Shown: in pieces, positions 44,013 to 50,305 of the stretch
How the letters are laid out: the number at the start of each line of letters is the position of its first letter
How positions within the stretch are numbered: position 1 is the stretch's first letter
From: Hoeflea sp.
GTDB lineage: Bacteria; Pseudomonadota; Alphaproteobacteria; Rhizobiales; Rhizobiaceae
Direction of reading: 5' to 3'
DNA: 64,000 nt
Assembly: GCA_019084245.1 (NCBI GenBank)
Contig: JAHRFE010000013.1
Location: forward strand, 62,001-126,000
The notes under the pieces: generated by a model
The model's database searches: none
What the model saw: the letters and a program-made list of their open reading frames with translations, nothing else
What the model was told of the DNA's origin: nothing
Position numbers and translations under genes: made by a program

Positions 44013-44030
44013 TAAACGAACGTTCATTTA
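44013..44030. promoter_or_regulatory. TetR-type operator in front of tetR-ivd
   Basis: TAAACGAACGTTCATTTA is an 18-bp palindrome with one mismatched pair. It matches 36123-36140 in 17 of 18 bases, and the matching continues for four bases (ATTG). It ends 12 bases before the tetR start, so bound repressor would block the promoter or the first steps of transcription: autorepression. Confidence 0.8.
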
Positions 44031-44042
44031 ATTGTGTGGGCC

Positions 44043-44645
44043 ATGGCGCGACGGGCGGGATCATCGGGAGCTGAAACAGCGGAGAAAGTGCGCAACGCCG
44101 CACTGGAGCTGTTCGCGCGCTCGGGCTATGCGGCGGTGTCGATGCGGGCGATCGCGGCGGAGACAGGCGTGCAGGCGGGCGCGATCTACAATCATTTTCC
44201 GACCAAGCAGCATCTGCTGCATGATCTCCTGGTGGTGCACATGGAGACCCTGCTCAAGGCCTGGGAAGAGGCTGATCAGCCGGAGCTTGAGGCACCGGCG
44301 GCGCTTGAGCATTTTGTCCGGTTTCACATCCGCTATCATCTCGACCGGTCGCGCGAAGTGTTCATCTCCTACATGGAGCTCAGAAGCCTTGAGGACGAGA
44401 ACTTCGGCGTCATCGAGCGCCTGCGCCGCAGCTATGAGGCCGTGCCGCGCGCTATCCTGGAACGCGGCGCCAAGGACGGCAGTTTTACCATCATCGATCC
44501 GCAGATCACCACCATGGCGATTATCGCCATGCTCACAGGCATGACCACATGGTACCGCGAAAACGGACGGCTGTCGCTTGACGAGATCGAGGCGATCTAC
44601 ATCCGCCTGGTCAAGCGGCTGGTGGGGCAGAAAGAGGAAGACTGA
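44043..44645 (+). CDS. TetR-family transcriptional regulator
   Basis: 200 residues from the ATG at 44043; a GTG at 44034 is in frame but almost touches the operator. The N-terminal HTH reads [48 protein letters not shown] (about 15-62). The C-terminal part is the helical ligand-binding and dimer domain. It is followed after 1 base by the isovaleryl-CoA dehydrogenase gene. A TetR protein beside ivd recalls LiuQ, the TetR-type regulator of leucine catabolism in some proteobacteria, but identity with LiuQ is not shown. It probably responds to an acyl-CoA. Confidence 0.88.
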   Translation: MARRAGSSGAETAEKVRNAALELFARSGYAAVSMRAIAAETGVQAGAIYNHFPTKQHLLHDLLVVHMETLLKAWEEADQPELEAPAALEHFVRFHIRYHLDRSREVFISYMELRSLEDENFGVIERLRRSYEAVPRAILERGAKDGSFTIIDPQITTMAIIAMLTGMTTWYRENGRLSLDEIEAIYIRLVKRLVGQKEED

Positions 44646-44646
44646 C

Positions 44647-45810
44647 ATGTTCACCACCAGCATGAATTTTGGCCATGGCGAGGAGATCGATGCGTTGAGG
44701 GACATGGTCTCGCGCTTTGCCCGCGACCGGGTCGCCCCGGTGGCGGACCAGACCGACCGGGAGAACGCCTTTCCCATGCATTTGTGGAAAGAGATGGGCG
44801 CGCTCGGCCTGCTCGGCATGACGGCGGACCCGGAATTTGGCGGCACCGGCATGAGCTATCTCGCGCATGTGGTGGCGATGGAGGAAATCAGCCGTGCCTC
44901 GGCCTCGATCGGCCTGTCCTATGGCGCGCATTCCAATCTCTGCGTCAACCAGATCAACCGCTGGGGTTCCGAGGCGCAGAAACAGCGCTATCTGCCCGGG
45001 CTGTGCTCGGGCGAGAATGTCGGCGCGCTGGCGATGAGCGAACCTGGCGCGGGCTCGGACGTGGTGTCGATGAAGCTCCGCGCCGAGAAGCGCAACGACC
45101 GCTATGTGCTCAATGGCAACAAGATGTGGATCACCAACGGCCCGGACGCCAACACGTTGGTCGTCTATGCCAAGACCGACCCGGAGGCCAAATCGCGCGG
45201 CATCACCGCGTTTTTGATTGAAAAGGGCATGGCCGGGTTCTCGACCGCGCAAAAGCTCGACAAGATGGGCATGCGCGGCTCCAACACCTGCGAACTGGTC
45301 TTCGAGGACTGCGAAGTGCCGTTCGACAATGTGCTGGGCGAAGAAGGCCAGGGCGCGAAGATCCTGATGTCCGGGCTTGATTACGAGCGCGTGGTGCTCG
45401 CCGGCGGTCCGCTCGGCATCATGGCGGCGGCGATGGATGTGGTGGTGCCCTATTGCCATGAGCGCAAGCAGTTCGGCGAGCCGATCGGCAATTTCCAGCT
45501 GATGCAGGGCAAGCTGGCCGACATGTACACGACGATGAACGCCTGCCGCGCCTATGTCTATGCCGTGGCCCAGGCCTGCGACCGGGGCGAAACCACCCGC
45601 AAGGACGCCGCCGGATGCATTCTCTATGCCGCCGAAAAGGCCACGCAAGTGGCGCTCGAAGCGATCCAGGCGCTTGGCGGCAACGGCTATATCAACGACT
45701 ACCCGACCGGACGGCTCTTGCGCGACGCCAAGCTCTACGAGATCGGCGCGGGAACGAGCGAAATCCGCCGGATGCTGATCGGGCGGGAGATGATGGCAGA
45801 GACGGCATAA
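44647..45810 (+). CDS. ivd: Isovaleryl-CoA dehydrogenase
   Basis: 387 residues. This FAD enzyme oxidises isovaleryl-CoA to 3-methylcrotonyl-CoA in leucine breakdown. Acyl-CoA dehydrogenase blocks: [23 protein letters not shown] and [20 protein letters not shown] (FAD and substrate), [39 protein letters not shown] and [47 protein letters not shown]. The stretch [16 protein letters not shown] carries the catalytic Glu at the place special to isovaleryl-CoA dehydrogenase. Its 3' end exists a second time, diverged, at 46766-46816. Carboxylase genes for the next step follow at 47376 and 50302. Confidence 0.93.
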   Translation: MFTTSMNFGHGEEIDALRDMVSRFARDRVAPVADQTDRENAFPMHLWKEMGALGLLGMTADPEFGGTGMSYLAHVVAMEEISRASASIGLSYGAHSNLCVNQINRWGSEAQKQRYLPGLCSGENVGALAMSEPGAGSDVVSMKLRAEKRNDRYVLNGNKMWITNGPDANTLVVYAKTDPEAKSRGITAFLIEKGMAGFSTAQKLDKMGMRGSNTCELVFEDCEVPFDNVLGEEGQGAKILMSGLDYERVVLAGGPLGIMAAAMDVVVPYCHERKQFGEPIGNFQLMQGKLADMYTTMNACRAYVYAVAQACDRGETTRKDAAGCILYAAEKATQVALEAIQALGGNGYINDYPTGRLLRDAKLYEIGAGTSEIRRMLIGREMMAETA

Positions 45811-45824
45811 CGTTATGTGGCTTG

Positions 45825-45870
45825 ATATTATGTAATATGCCTGTATATTATGTTTATTTCGGTAAACATA
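45825..45870. promoter_or_regulatory. AT-rich operator region of the first toxin-antitoxin pair
   Basis: ATATTA-TG-TAATAT (45825-45838) is a perfect palindrome, and TATGTTTA-TTTCGG-TAAACATA (45849-45870) is a perfect 8-bp inverted repeat. The 9-mer ATATTATGT occurs at 45825 and 45845, 20 bases apart, i.e. two helical turns. All this lies just before the AAGGAG of the antitoxin gene, as expected for cooperative autoregulation by the antitoxin-toxin complex. Its base composition is much more AT-rich than its surroundings. Confidence 0.65.
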
Positions 45871-45882
45871 AAGGAGACGTTT

Positions 45883-46368
45883 ATGTTGTACGAAAACATT
45901 CGTCCTGGCTCGGAGAAGGCGCGGATCTGGCAGATCTGCGATGAACTGTTCGCCCAGCGCGGCGTGATCCCGTCAGGGCGCGAGGTGGCCGACATCTATG
46001 TGTCCGAAGGCGGCAATGAAGGCACAGGCTTCACCCAGTATTCCCACTGGAAAAAGGCGTTGGCTGAACAGCAGGAGGCAGGCGCGGGGAAGAGCGCGGA
46101 TCCGGTCGAGCCGGGCTCGGTCGATTTCAGGGCGCTGAACGTGACGGCTGACGGCGCATTGGTGCTGCCTGCGGATATCCGCCGCGCCATGGCGCTCGAC
46201 AAGGATGGCCGCGTGACGGTGCAGGTGAGGGACGGCGAACTGATGGTCATCTCGCCGATGGCGGCGGTGCGCCGCTTGCAGAAGAAAGCCCGCGAACTGG
46301 TTCCTGGCAACAGCCTCGTGTCGGACGAACTGGTTGCTGACCGCCGGGCGGAAGCGTTGCGGGAATGA
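45883..46368 (+). CDS. AbrB/MazE-type antitoxin with N-terminal extra domain
   Basis: 161 residues from the ATG at 45883, with AAGGAG 6 bases upstream. The C-terminal part (about 85-130) is a swapped-hairpin AbrB domain: LNVTADGALVLPADIRRAMALDKDGRVTVQVRDGELMVIS. The N-terminal 65 residues (RPGSEKARIWQICDELFAQRGVIPSGREVADIYVSEGGNEGTGFTQYSHWKKAL) look like a small helical DNA-binding domain of the KfrA kind, which is unusual for a short VapB. The toxin gene overlaps the stop by 4 bases. It should neutralise the PIN toxin and repress its own promoter. Confidence 0.8.
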   Translation: MLYENIRPGSEKARIWQICDELFAQRGVIPSGREVADIYVSEGGNEGTGFTQYSHWKKALAEQQEAGAGKSADPVEPGSVDFRALNVTADGALVLPADIRRAMALDKDGRVTVQVRDGELMVISPMAAVRRLQKKARELVPGNSLVSDELVADRRAEALRE

Positions 46369-46748
46369 GCGGGACCATGCTGGATGCATCGGCTCTGCTG
46401 GCGCTGGCTTTCAAAGAGCCGGGCGCGGACATCGTCGCGGCCGTCCTGGGCGACGCGGCGGTCAGCGCGGTCAATCTGTCGGAGGCCGGCGCGAAGATGA
46501 TCGAAAAGGGGTTCGACCCGGACCATGCAACCGGATGGCTTCTGACGCTTGGCTTGCGCATCCTGCCATTTGAAGCAGTGCATGCGGACCGCGCGGCGCG
46601 TCTTCGCACGGACCTGACCAGGAAGAAGCTCTCCTTCGCCGATCGGGCCTGCATCGCCACTGCGGCTCTCGAAAACGCGAGAGCATTGACGACCGATCGC
46701 ATCTGGGCGGATCTCGACCTGCCTTGCAAAGTGGAGTTGATCAGATGA
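46365..46748 (+). CDS. vapC: PIN-domain toxin (VapC-like)
   Basis: 127 residues. The PIN nuclease active site is complete: the first Asp in MLDASALLALAF, Glu in SAVNLSEAGAKMIEKG, Asp in LSFADRACIATAALE and the last Asp in ALTTDRIWADL. VapC toxins cut tRNA or rRNA and are held inactive by their partner. The gene overlaps the antitoxin gene (ATGA). Directly behind it lies a remnant of an ivd 3' end, so the pair appears inserted between ivd and the DUF1622 gene. Confidence 0.88.
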   Translation: MSGTMLDASALLALAFKEPGADIVAAVLGDAAVSAVNLSEAGAKMIEKGFDPDHATGWLLTLGLRILPFEAVHADRAARLRTDLTRKKLSFADRACIATAALENARALTTDRIWADLDLPCKVELIR

Positions 46749-46765
46749 TGTCCATCAGCCAGTGC

Positions 46766-46816
46766 GAAAACCACCGGATGCTGATCGGTCGCGAGATGCT
46801 GGCGGTGACAGCATGA
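46766..46816 (+). pseudogene. Diverged copy of the ivd 3' end
   Basis: Sixteen codons plus stop read [16 protein letters not shown] and align with the end of ivd, [16 protein letters not shown] (45760-45810): 12 of 16 residues and 40 of 48 bases are identical. There is no start and no other part of the gene. The stop TGA overlaps the ATG of the DUF1622 gene in an ATGA arrangement, so this is probably the old end of ivd, displaced when the toxin-antitoxin pair came in together with a new 3' end. Confidence 0.8.
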
Positions 46817-47232
46817 ACGGGTCTGAAGAGATTAAGGGTTTCTTTGGCGTGGTCGCGCCGTGGCTGGATCAGCTCTCCGGCGTGATTGATCTGTTGTCAA
46901 TCGCTGTCCTGCTGATCGGGGCGGCGCGATTTACCCTCAAGATGGTGCGCGGCGAATTCGCGTCGGAGAATTTCCGGCGGCTGTCGATCATGAATACCGC
47001 CCGCCGCGAGTTGGGCAGTTACATCCTCGCCGGGCTCGAGCTGCTGATCGTCTCGGACGTCATCCACACAGCCATCACGCTGGATCTTGACGGGCTCTTG
47101 TTCCTCGGCGGCCTTGTGATCATTCGTGCGATCATCGGTCTGTTTCTCGAGCGCGAGATCAGGGTGCTCTCGGAGGTGTCCTATGCGAGCGCTGCGGACG
47201 AAGATGGACAGGATAAAGATCGTGGTTCTTGA
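46813..47232 (+). CDS. DUF1622 family membrane protein
   Basis: 139 residues from the ATG at 46813. Three membrane helices: VIDLLSIAVLLIGAARFTLKMV, LGSYILAGLELLIVSDVIHTAI and GLLFLGGLVIIRAIIGLFLEREI. The blocks RRELGSYILAGLELLIVSDVI and IIRAIIGLFLEREI match the DUF1622 family, whose function is unknown. Its start overlaps the stop of the ivd remnant, as though it were once directly coupled to ivd. Confidence 0.8.
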   Translation: MNGSEEIKGFFGVVAPWLDQLSGVIDLLSIAVLLIGAARFTLKMVRGEFASENFRRLSIMNTARRELGSYILAGLELLIVSDVIHTAITLDLDGLLFLGGLVIIRAIIGLFLEREIRVLSEVSYASAADEDGQDKDRGS

Positions 47233-47359
47233 CGACACGCAAAAGCATCTGGTGTCTGCACACAGCGGGCGCTTCGAGGGCTTGAAAGCCGTATTCATTG
47301 ACACAAGGCGGCATTCCGGATGGGTGGAAATGACCATGTCGACCCATCACCATCCTTAG
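47204..47359 (+). CDS. Possible small protein
   Basis: 51 residues from an ATG at 47204 (47183 is an alternative), overlapping the end of the DUF1622 gene by 29 bases and ending 16 bases before mccB. The start [17 protein letters not shown] is protein-like, but there is no clear ribosome-binding site and no family match was recognised. It may be only a chance frame. Confidence 0.25.
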   Translation: MDRIKIVVLDDTQKHLVSAHSGRFEGLKAVFIDTRRHSGWVEMTMSTHHHP

Positions 47360-47375
47360 AACCGGACAGCGCATC

Positions 47376-48992
47376 ATGACCATCATCCAATCCAAGATCT
47401 CCACCGGCTCACAAGCATTCAAGGACAATTCCGCGCGCATGCATGGGCAGATCGCCGAGATGGCTGAGGCAGCAGAATTGCACGGGCAGGGCGGGCCGGA
47501 AGCGTCGCGCGAGCGCCATGTGGGGCGGGGCAAGCTCTTGCCGCGCGACCGGGTGGCGACGCTGCTCGATCCGGATTCGCCGTTTCTGGAGATCGGGCGC
47601 TTCGCCGCGCACGGGCTTTACGGGGGTGACATCGCCTCGGCGGGCGTGATCGCCGGGATCGGCCGGGTCAGGGGCCGCGACGTGATGGTGGTGTGCAACG
47701 ACGCCACGGTGAAGGGCGGCACCTATTATCCGCTGACGGTGAAGAAGCATCTCCGCGCCCAGGAGATCGCGCTCGAGAACAATCTGCCATGCGTCTATCT
47801 GGTCGATTCGGGCGGCGCCAACCTGCCAAACCAGGACGAGGTGTTCCCGGATCGCGACCATTTCGGCCGGATCTTCTTCAATCAGGCCAATATGAGTGCA
47901 GCAGGAATTGCCCAGATCGCCGTGGTGATGGGCTCGTGCACGGCGGGCGGCGCCTATGTGCCAGCCATGTCTGACGAGACCATCATCGTGCGCGACCAGG
48001 GCACGATCTTCCTCGCCGGTCCGCCGCTGGTCAAGGCCGCCACCGGAGAGGTGGTGAGCGCCGAGGATCTCGGCGGCGGCGATGTGCACACGCGGCTGTC
48101 GGGCGTGGCCGACCATCTGGCCGACAATGACGCCCATGCGCTCGAACTGGCGCGCCAGGCGGTGGCCAATCTCAACAGCCGGGGCAGGGCGGGGCTCTGC
48201 CAGATGGACTGCCTGCCGCCAGAGGATCCGCTCTACGACCCGGCGGAGATCGCCGGCATCATCCCCGCCGACACGCGCCAGCCCTACGACATCCGCGAGG
48301 TGATCGCCCGCATCGTCGACGGCTCGCGGTTTGACGAGTTCAAGGCGCGCTATGGCGCCACCATTGTCTGCGGCTTTGCCCATGTGATGGGCATGCCGGT
48401 GGGCATTATCGCCAACAATGGCGTGCTGTTTTCGGAAAGTGCGGTCAAGGCCGCGCATTTCATCGAGCTGTGCTCCCAGCGCAAGATCCCGCTGGTCTTC
48501 CTGCAGAACATTACCGGCTTCATGGTGGGACAGAAATACGAGGCCGGGGGCATCGCCAAGGACGGCGCCAAGATGGTCACCGCTGTGGCCACCACCGCCG
48601 TGCCGAAGATCACCATGATCATCGGCGGCTCGTTCGGCGCGGGCAATTACGGCATGTGCGGCCGCGCCTATTCGCCCCGCTTCCTGTGGACCTGGCCCAA
48701 CAGCCGCATCTCGGTAATGGGCGGCGAACAGGCGGCGGGCGTGCTCGCCAGCGTCAGGCGCGACGCCATCGAGCGCAAGGGCGGGAGCTGGTCGGCCGAG
48801 GACGAAGCGGAGTTCAAGCGCCCGACCATCGAGATGTTCGAAACGCAGTCGCACCCGCTCTACGCCTCGGCGCGGCTCTGGGACGACGGCATCATCAACC
48901 CGCTGAAGAGCCGTGAGATCCTGGCGCTGAGTCTGTCTGTGGCGCTGAACGCGCCGGTGGGCGAGACGAAATTTGGCGTGTTCAGGATGTGA
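47376..48992 (+). CDS. mccB: Methylcrotonyl-CoA carboxylase, carboxyltransferase (beta) subunit
   Basis: 538 residues. It moves the carboxyl group from biotin to 3-methylcrotonyl-CoA, step 4 of leucine breakdown. Acyl-CoA carboxyltransferase features: [64 protein letters not shown] and [34 protein letters not shown] (a mark of methylcrotonyl- rather than propionyl-CoA carboxylase), and [35 protein letters not shown] in the C-terminal half. The biotin-carrying subunit is encoded at 50302, unusually separated by a nuclease element and a toxin-antitoxin pair. Confidence 0.93.
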   Translation: MTIIQSKISTGSQAFKDNSARMHGQIAEMAEAAELHGQGGPEASRERHVGRGKLLPRDRVATLLDPDSPFLEIGRFAAHGLYGGDIASAGVIAGIGRVRGRDVMVVCNDATVKGGTYYPLTVKKHLRAQEIALENNLPCVYLVDSGGANLPNQDEVFPDRDHFGRIFFNQANMSAAGIAQIAVVMGSCTAGGAYVPAMSDETIIVRDQGTIFLAGPPLVKAATGEVVSAEDLGGGDVHTRLSGVADHLADNDAHALELARQAVANLNSRGRAGLCQMDCLPPEDPLYDPAEIAGIIPADTRQPYDIREVIARIVDGSRFDEFKARYGATIVCGFAHVMGMPVGIIANNGVLFSESAVKAAHFIELCSQRKIPLVFLQNITGFMVGQKYEAGGIAKDGAKMVTAVATTAVPKITMIIGGSFGAGNYGMCGRAYSPRFLWTWPNSRISVMGGEQAAGVLASVRRDAIERKGGSWSAEDEAEFKRPTIEMFETQSHPLYASARLWDDGIINPLKSREILALSLSVALNAPVGETKFGVFRM

Positions 48993-48996
48993 GGGT

Positions 48997-49083
48997 TAAT
49001 CTCCCCCTGGAGGGGGAGAAAGCGATTTCGGTGTCTTGGACGTGCGCAGCGCGGCCAAGCGCCAGAAATCGCAAGAGAGGGGG
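48997..49083. repeat. Left inverted repeat of the DUF559 element
   Basis: Parts in order: TAA, then TCTCCCCCT-GG-AGGGGGAGA (hairpin, 49000-49019); then GCGATTTC (49022-49029) pairing with GAAATCGC (49065-49072), with CTTGG (49035-49039) pairing with CCAAG (49055-49059) inside; then GCAAGAGAGGGGG (49071-49083). The last part also gives the ribosome-binding site of the DUF559 gene. Two palindromes in one unit of about 90-110 bases recall the rhizobial intergenic mosaic elements (RIME). Confidence 0.75.
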
Positions 49084-49440
49084 ATGGGCATGGCAGACGA
49101 GATGTCCGAGCGGCTGAGGCGCTTCGCCCGCGCGATGCGCAAAGATCCAACCAAGGCGGAGAACATGCTTTGGCAGATGCTGCGGGGACGAAAGCTTGAA
49201 GGGATGAAGTTCAAGCGTCAGGAGCCGATGGGTCCTTACATTGTCGATTTCGTCTGCCATGAGAAGAAACTGATCATTGAAGCCGATGGCGGGCAGCATT
49301 CCGAAAGCGTTTCGGATCTTGAACGCGACAGCTACTTCAGCTCGAGAGGCTACCGGATATTGAGGTTCTGGAATGACGAGATCGAACGCAACGGCGATGG
49401 AGCAGCCCTGCATATCATCAAGGTGGCGACCGATGCGTGA
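49084..49440 (+). CDS. DUF559 (Vsr-like) endonuclease-domain protein
   Basis: 118 residues from the ATG at 49084, with AAGAGAGGGGG immediately upstream; an ATG at 49090 is also possible. The DUF559 family is related to very-short-patch-repair nucleases (PD-(D/E)XK fold). Seen: RRFARAMRKDPTKAENMLWQMLRGRKLEGMKFKRQEPMGPYIVDFVCHEKKLIIEADGGQH, with the Asp of YIVDF and the E-x-D of LIIEADGGQH as likely metal ligands, and RGYRILRFWNDEI. It is the only gene of the palindromic element around it and may act on that element's hairpins, which is inference. Confidence 0.85.
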   Translation: MGMADEMSERLRRFARAMRKDPTKAENMLWQMLRGRKLEGMKFKRQEPMGPYIVDFVCHEKKLIIEADGGQHSESVSDLERDSYFSSRGYRILRFWNDEIERNGDGAALHIIKVATDA

Positions 49441-49450
49441 GCGCGACCTG

Positions 49451-49528
49451 CCCCCTCTCTTGCAAAATCTAACACTTGGCTTCGCCAAGATGTTGATTTT
49501 GCTTTCTCCCCCTCCAAGGGGGAGATTA
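49451..49528. repeat. Right inverted repeat of the DUF559 element
   Basis: Read on the plus strand: CCCCCTCTCTTGC (49451-49463); GCAAAATC (49462-49469) pairing with GATTTTGC (49495-49502), with CTTGGC-TTC-GCCAAG (49475-49489) as inner stem; then TCTCCCCCT-CCA-AGGGGGAGA (49505-49525) and TTA. Reverse-complemented, it has the same parts in the same order as the left repeat; the outer hairpin and inner end are almost identical, while the middle stem differs in bases but keeps its pairing. Confidence 0.75.
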
Positions 49529-49573
49529 GGCGCCGCCGGTGGGCAAGACGAGGTGGAAATGCCAAGACAGAAG

Positions 49574-49592
49574 TGATATCATTTTGATATCA
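49574..49592. promoter_or_regulatory. Tandem TGATATCA palindromes before the second toxin-antitoxin pair
   Basis: The palindrome TGATATCA occurs twice (49574-49581 and 49585-49592), separated by TTT, 15 bases before the antitoxin start. This is the expected form of an operator for a ribbon-helix-helix antitoxin that represses its own promoter. Confidence 0.7.
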
Positions 49593-49607
49593 ACCGGAGT
49601 GAGAGAG

Positions 49608-49868
49608 ATGGGTCAGATCGTGGTGCGGCAATTGGAGGATGCGGTCTTGGAGGCGGTCAAGCTGCGGGCTGCGGCCAACAATCGCTCGACCGAGGCGGAA
49701 GTGCGCGCCATTCTTTCGAGCGCGGTGGGCCTGACATCTCCTGCGGGCTCCCTGAACCCGGACATGCCAAAGCGGTTCAGCGACTTCGTCGGTATTGCGT
49801 CGAAGCGGAGCACCCAGGAAGAAATCGATGCCTATGTCCGGTCGTTGCGTGACGAATGGGAGCGTTGA
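49608..49868 (+). CDS. FitA/Arc-type (ribbon-helix-helix) antitoxin
   Basis: 86 residues from the ATG at 49608, with a GAGTGAGAGAG leader. The N-terminus MGQIVVRQLEDAVLEAVKLRAAANNRSTEAEVRAILSSAV is the FitA/Arc-like DNA-binding domain. The C-terminus (FSDFVGIASKRSTQEEIDAYVRSLRDEWER) should wrap the toxin. The PIN gene starts 2 bases after the stop. Confidence 0.85.
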   Translation: MGQIVVRQLEDAVLEAVKLRAAANNRSTEAEVRAILSSAVGLTSPAGSLNPDMPKRFSDFVGIASKRSTQEEIDAYVRSLRDEWER

Positions 49869-49870
49869 CG

Positions 49871-50305
49871 GTGGCGGAAGCTCGGCGGGTTTATCTTGAT
49901 ACCAATGCCCTCATCGCCGTTCTGGAAAAGGTCGGCGAGTTGGATGGCGCTCAAACGGCGTTTGTCGGCGATATCGATACGGGCGTGCTTGAGGCTGTGA
50001 CCAGTGAACTGACGCTGGCGGAATGCCTTGTCAAACCTATCGCAGACAAGGACGAACCGCTCATTCGCGCCTATCTGTCCCTGCTTTCAGCAGACAGTGA
50101 AATTGTAAGGGTGTCGGAAGTGTCACGCGCGGTTCTCCTTAAGGCGGCGCGGGTGCGGGCCGGGACCGGTGTGAGGTTGCCGGATGCCATTCACATTGCC
50201 ACCGCCACTCTCAGCCGGTGTGATGCCTTCGTCAGCAATGATCGACGGCTCGCTTCGGCAAGTACGATGGACTTCAAACTCTGGAGCGAAATGGGACATC
50301 CATGA
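49871..50305 (+). CDS. vapC: PIN-domain toxin (VapC/FitB-like)
   Basis: 144 residues from a GTG at 49871 with GGAG 8 bases upstream; a TTG at 49865 and an ATG at 49856 are alternatives. All PIN residues are present: Asp in VYLDTNALIAVLE, Glu in ELTLAECLVKP, Asp in VRLPDAIHIATATL and Asp in AFVSNDRRLASAS. The stop overlaps the start of mccA (ATGA), so toxin and carboxylase are translationally coupled, an odd union. Confidence 0.88.
   Translation: MAEARRVYLDTNALIAVLEKVGELDGAQTAFVGDIDTGVLEAVTSELTLAECLVKPIADKDEPLIRAYLSLLSADSEIVRVSEVSRAVLLKAARVRAGTGVRLPDAIHIATATLSRCDAFVSNDRRLASASTMDFKLWSEMGHP

Larger units (their letters stand above)
48997..49528. mobile_element. 532-bp palindromic-repeat element carrying a DUF559 nuclease gene
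   Basis: The element starts TAATCTCCCCCT and ends AGGGGGAGATTA. Each end is a two-hairpin repeat of 78-87 bases, and the two are inverted copies of one another with the same order of parts (C-rich hairpin, A/T-rich hairpin, GCAAGAGAGGGGG). The only gene inside, for a DUF559 nuclease, fits tightly between the two repeats. No transposase gene and no clear target-site duplication were seen. The element separates mccB from the second toxin-antitoxin pair. Confidence 0.65.

Noticed and set aside
46766-46816. Target-site duplication or attachment site of an integrative element
   Set aside because: The two ivd ends differ in 8 of 48 bases and no integrase is present, so a fresh site duplication is unlikely; a recombined gene end fits better.
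48997-49528. Short CRISPR-like array suggested by repeated C-rich palindromes
   Set aside because: There are only two copies, in inverted orientation and 350 bases apart with a gene between them; there are no spacers.
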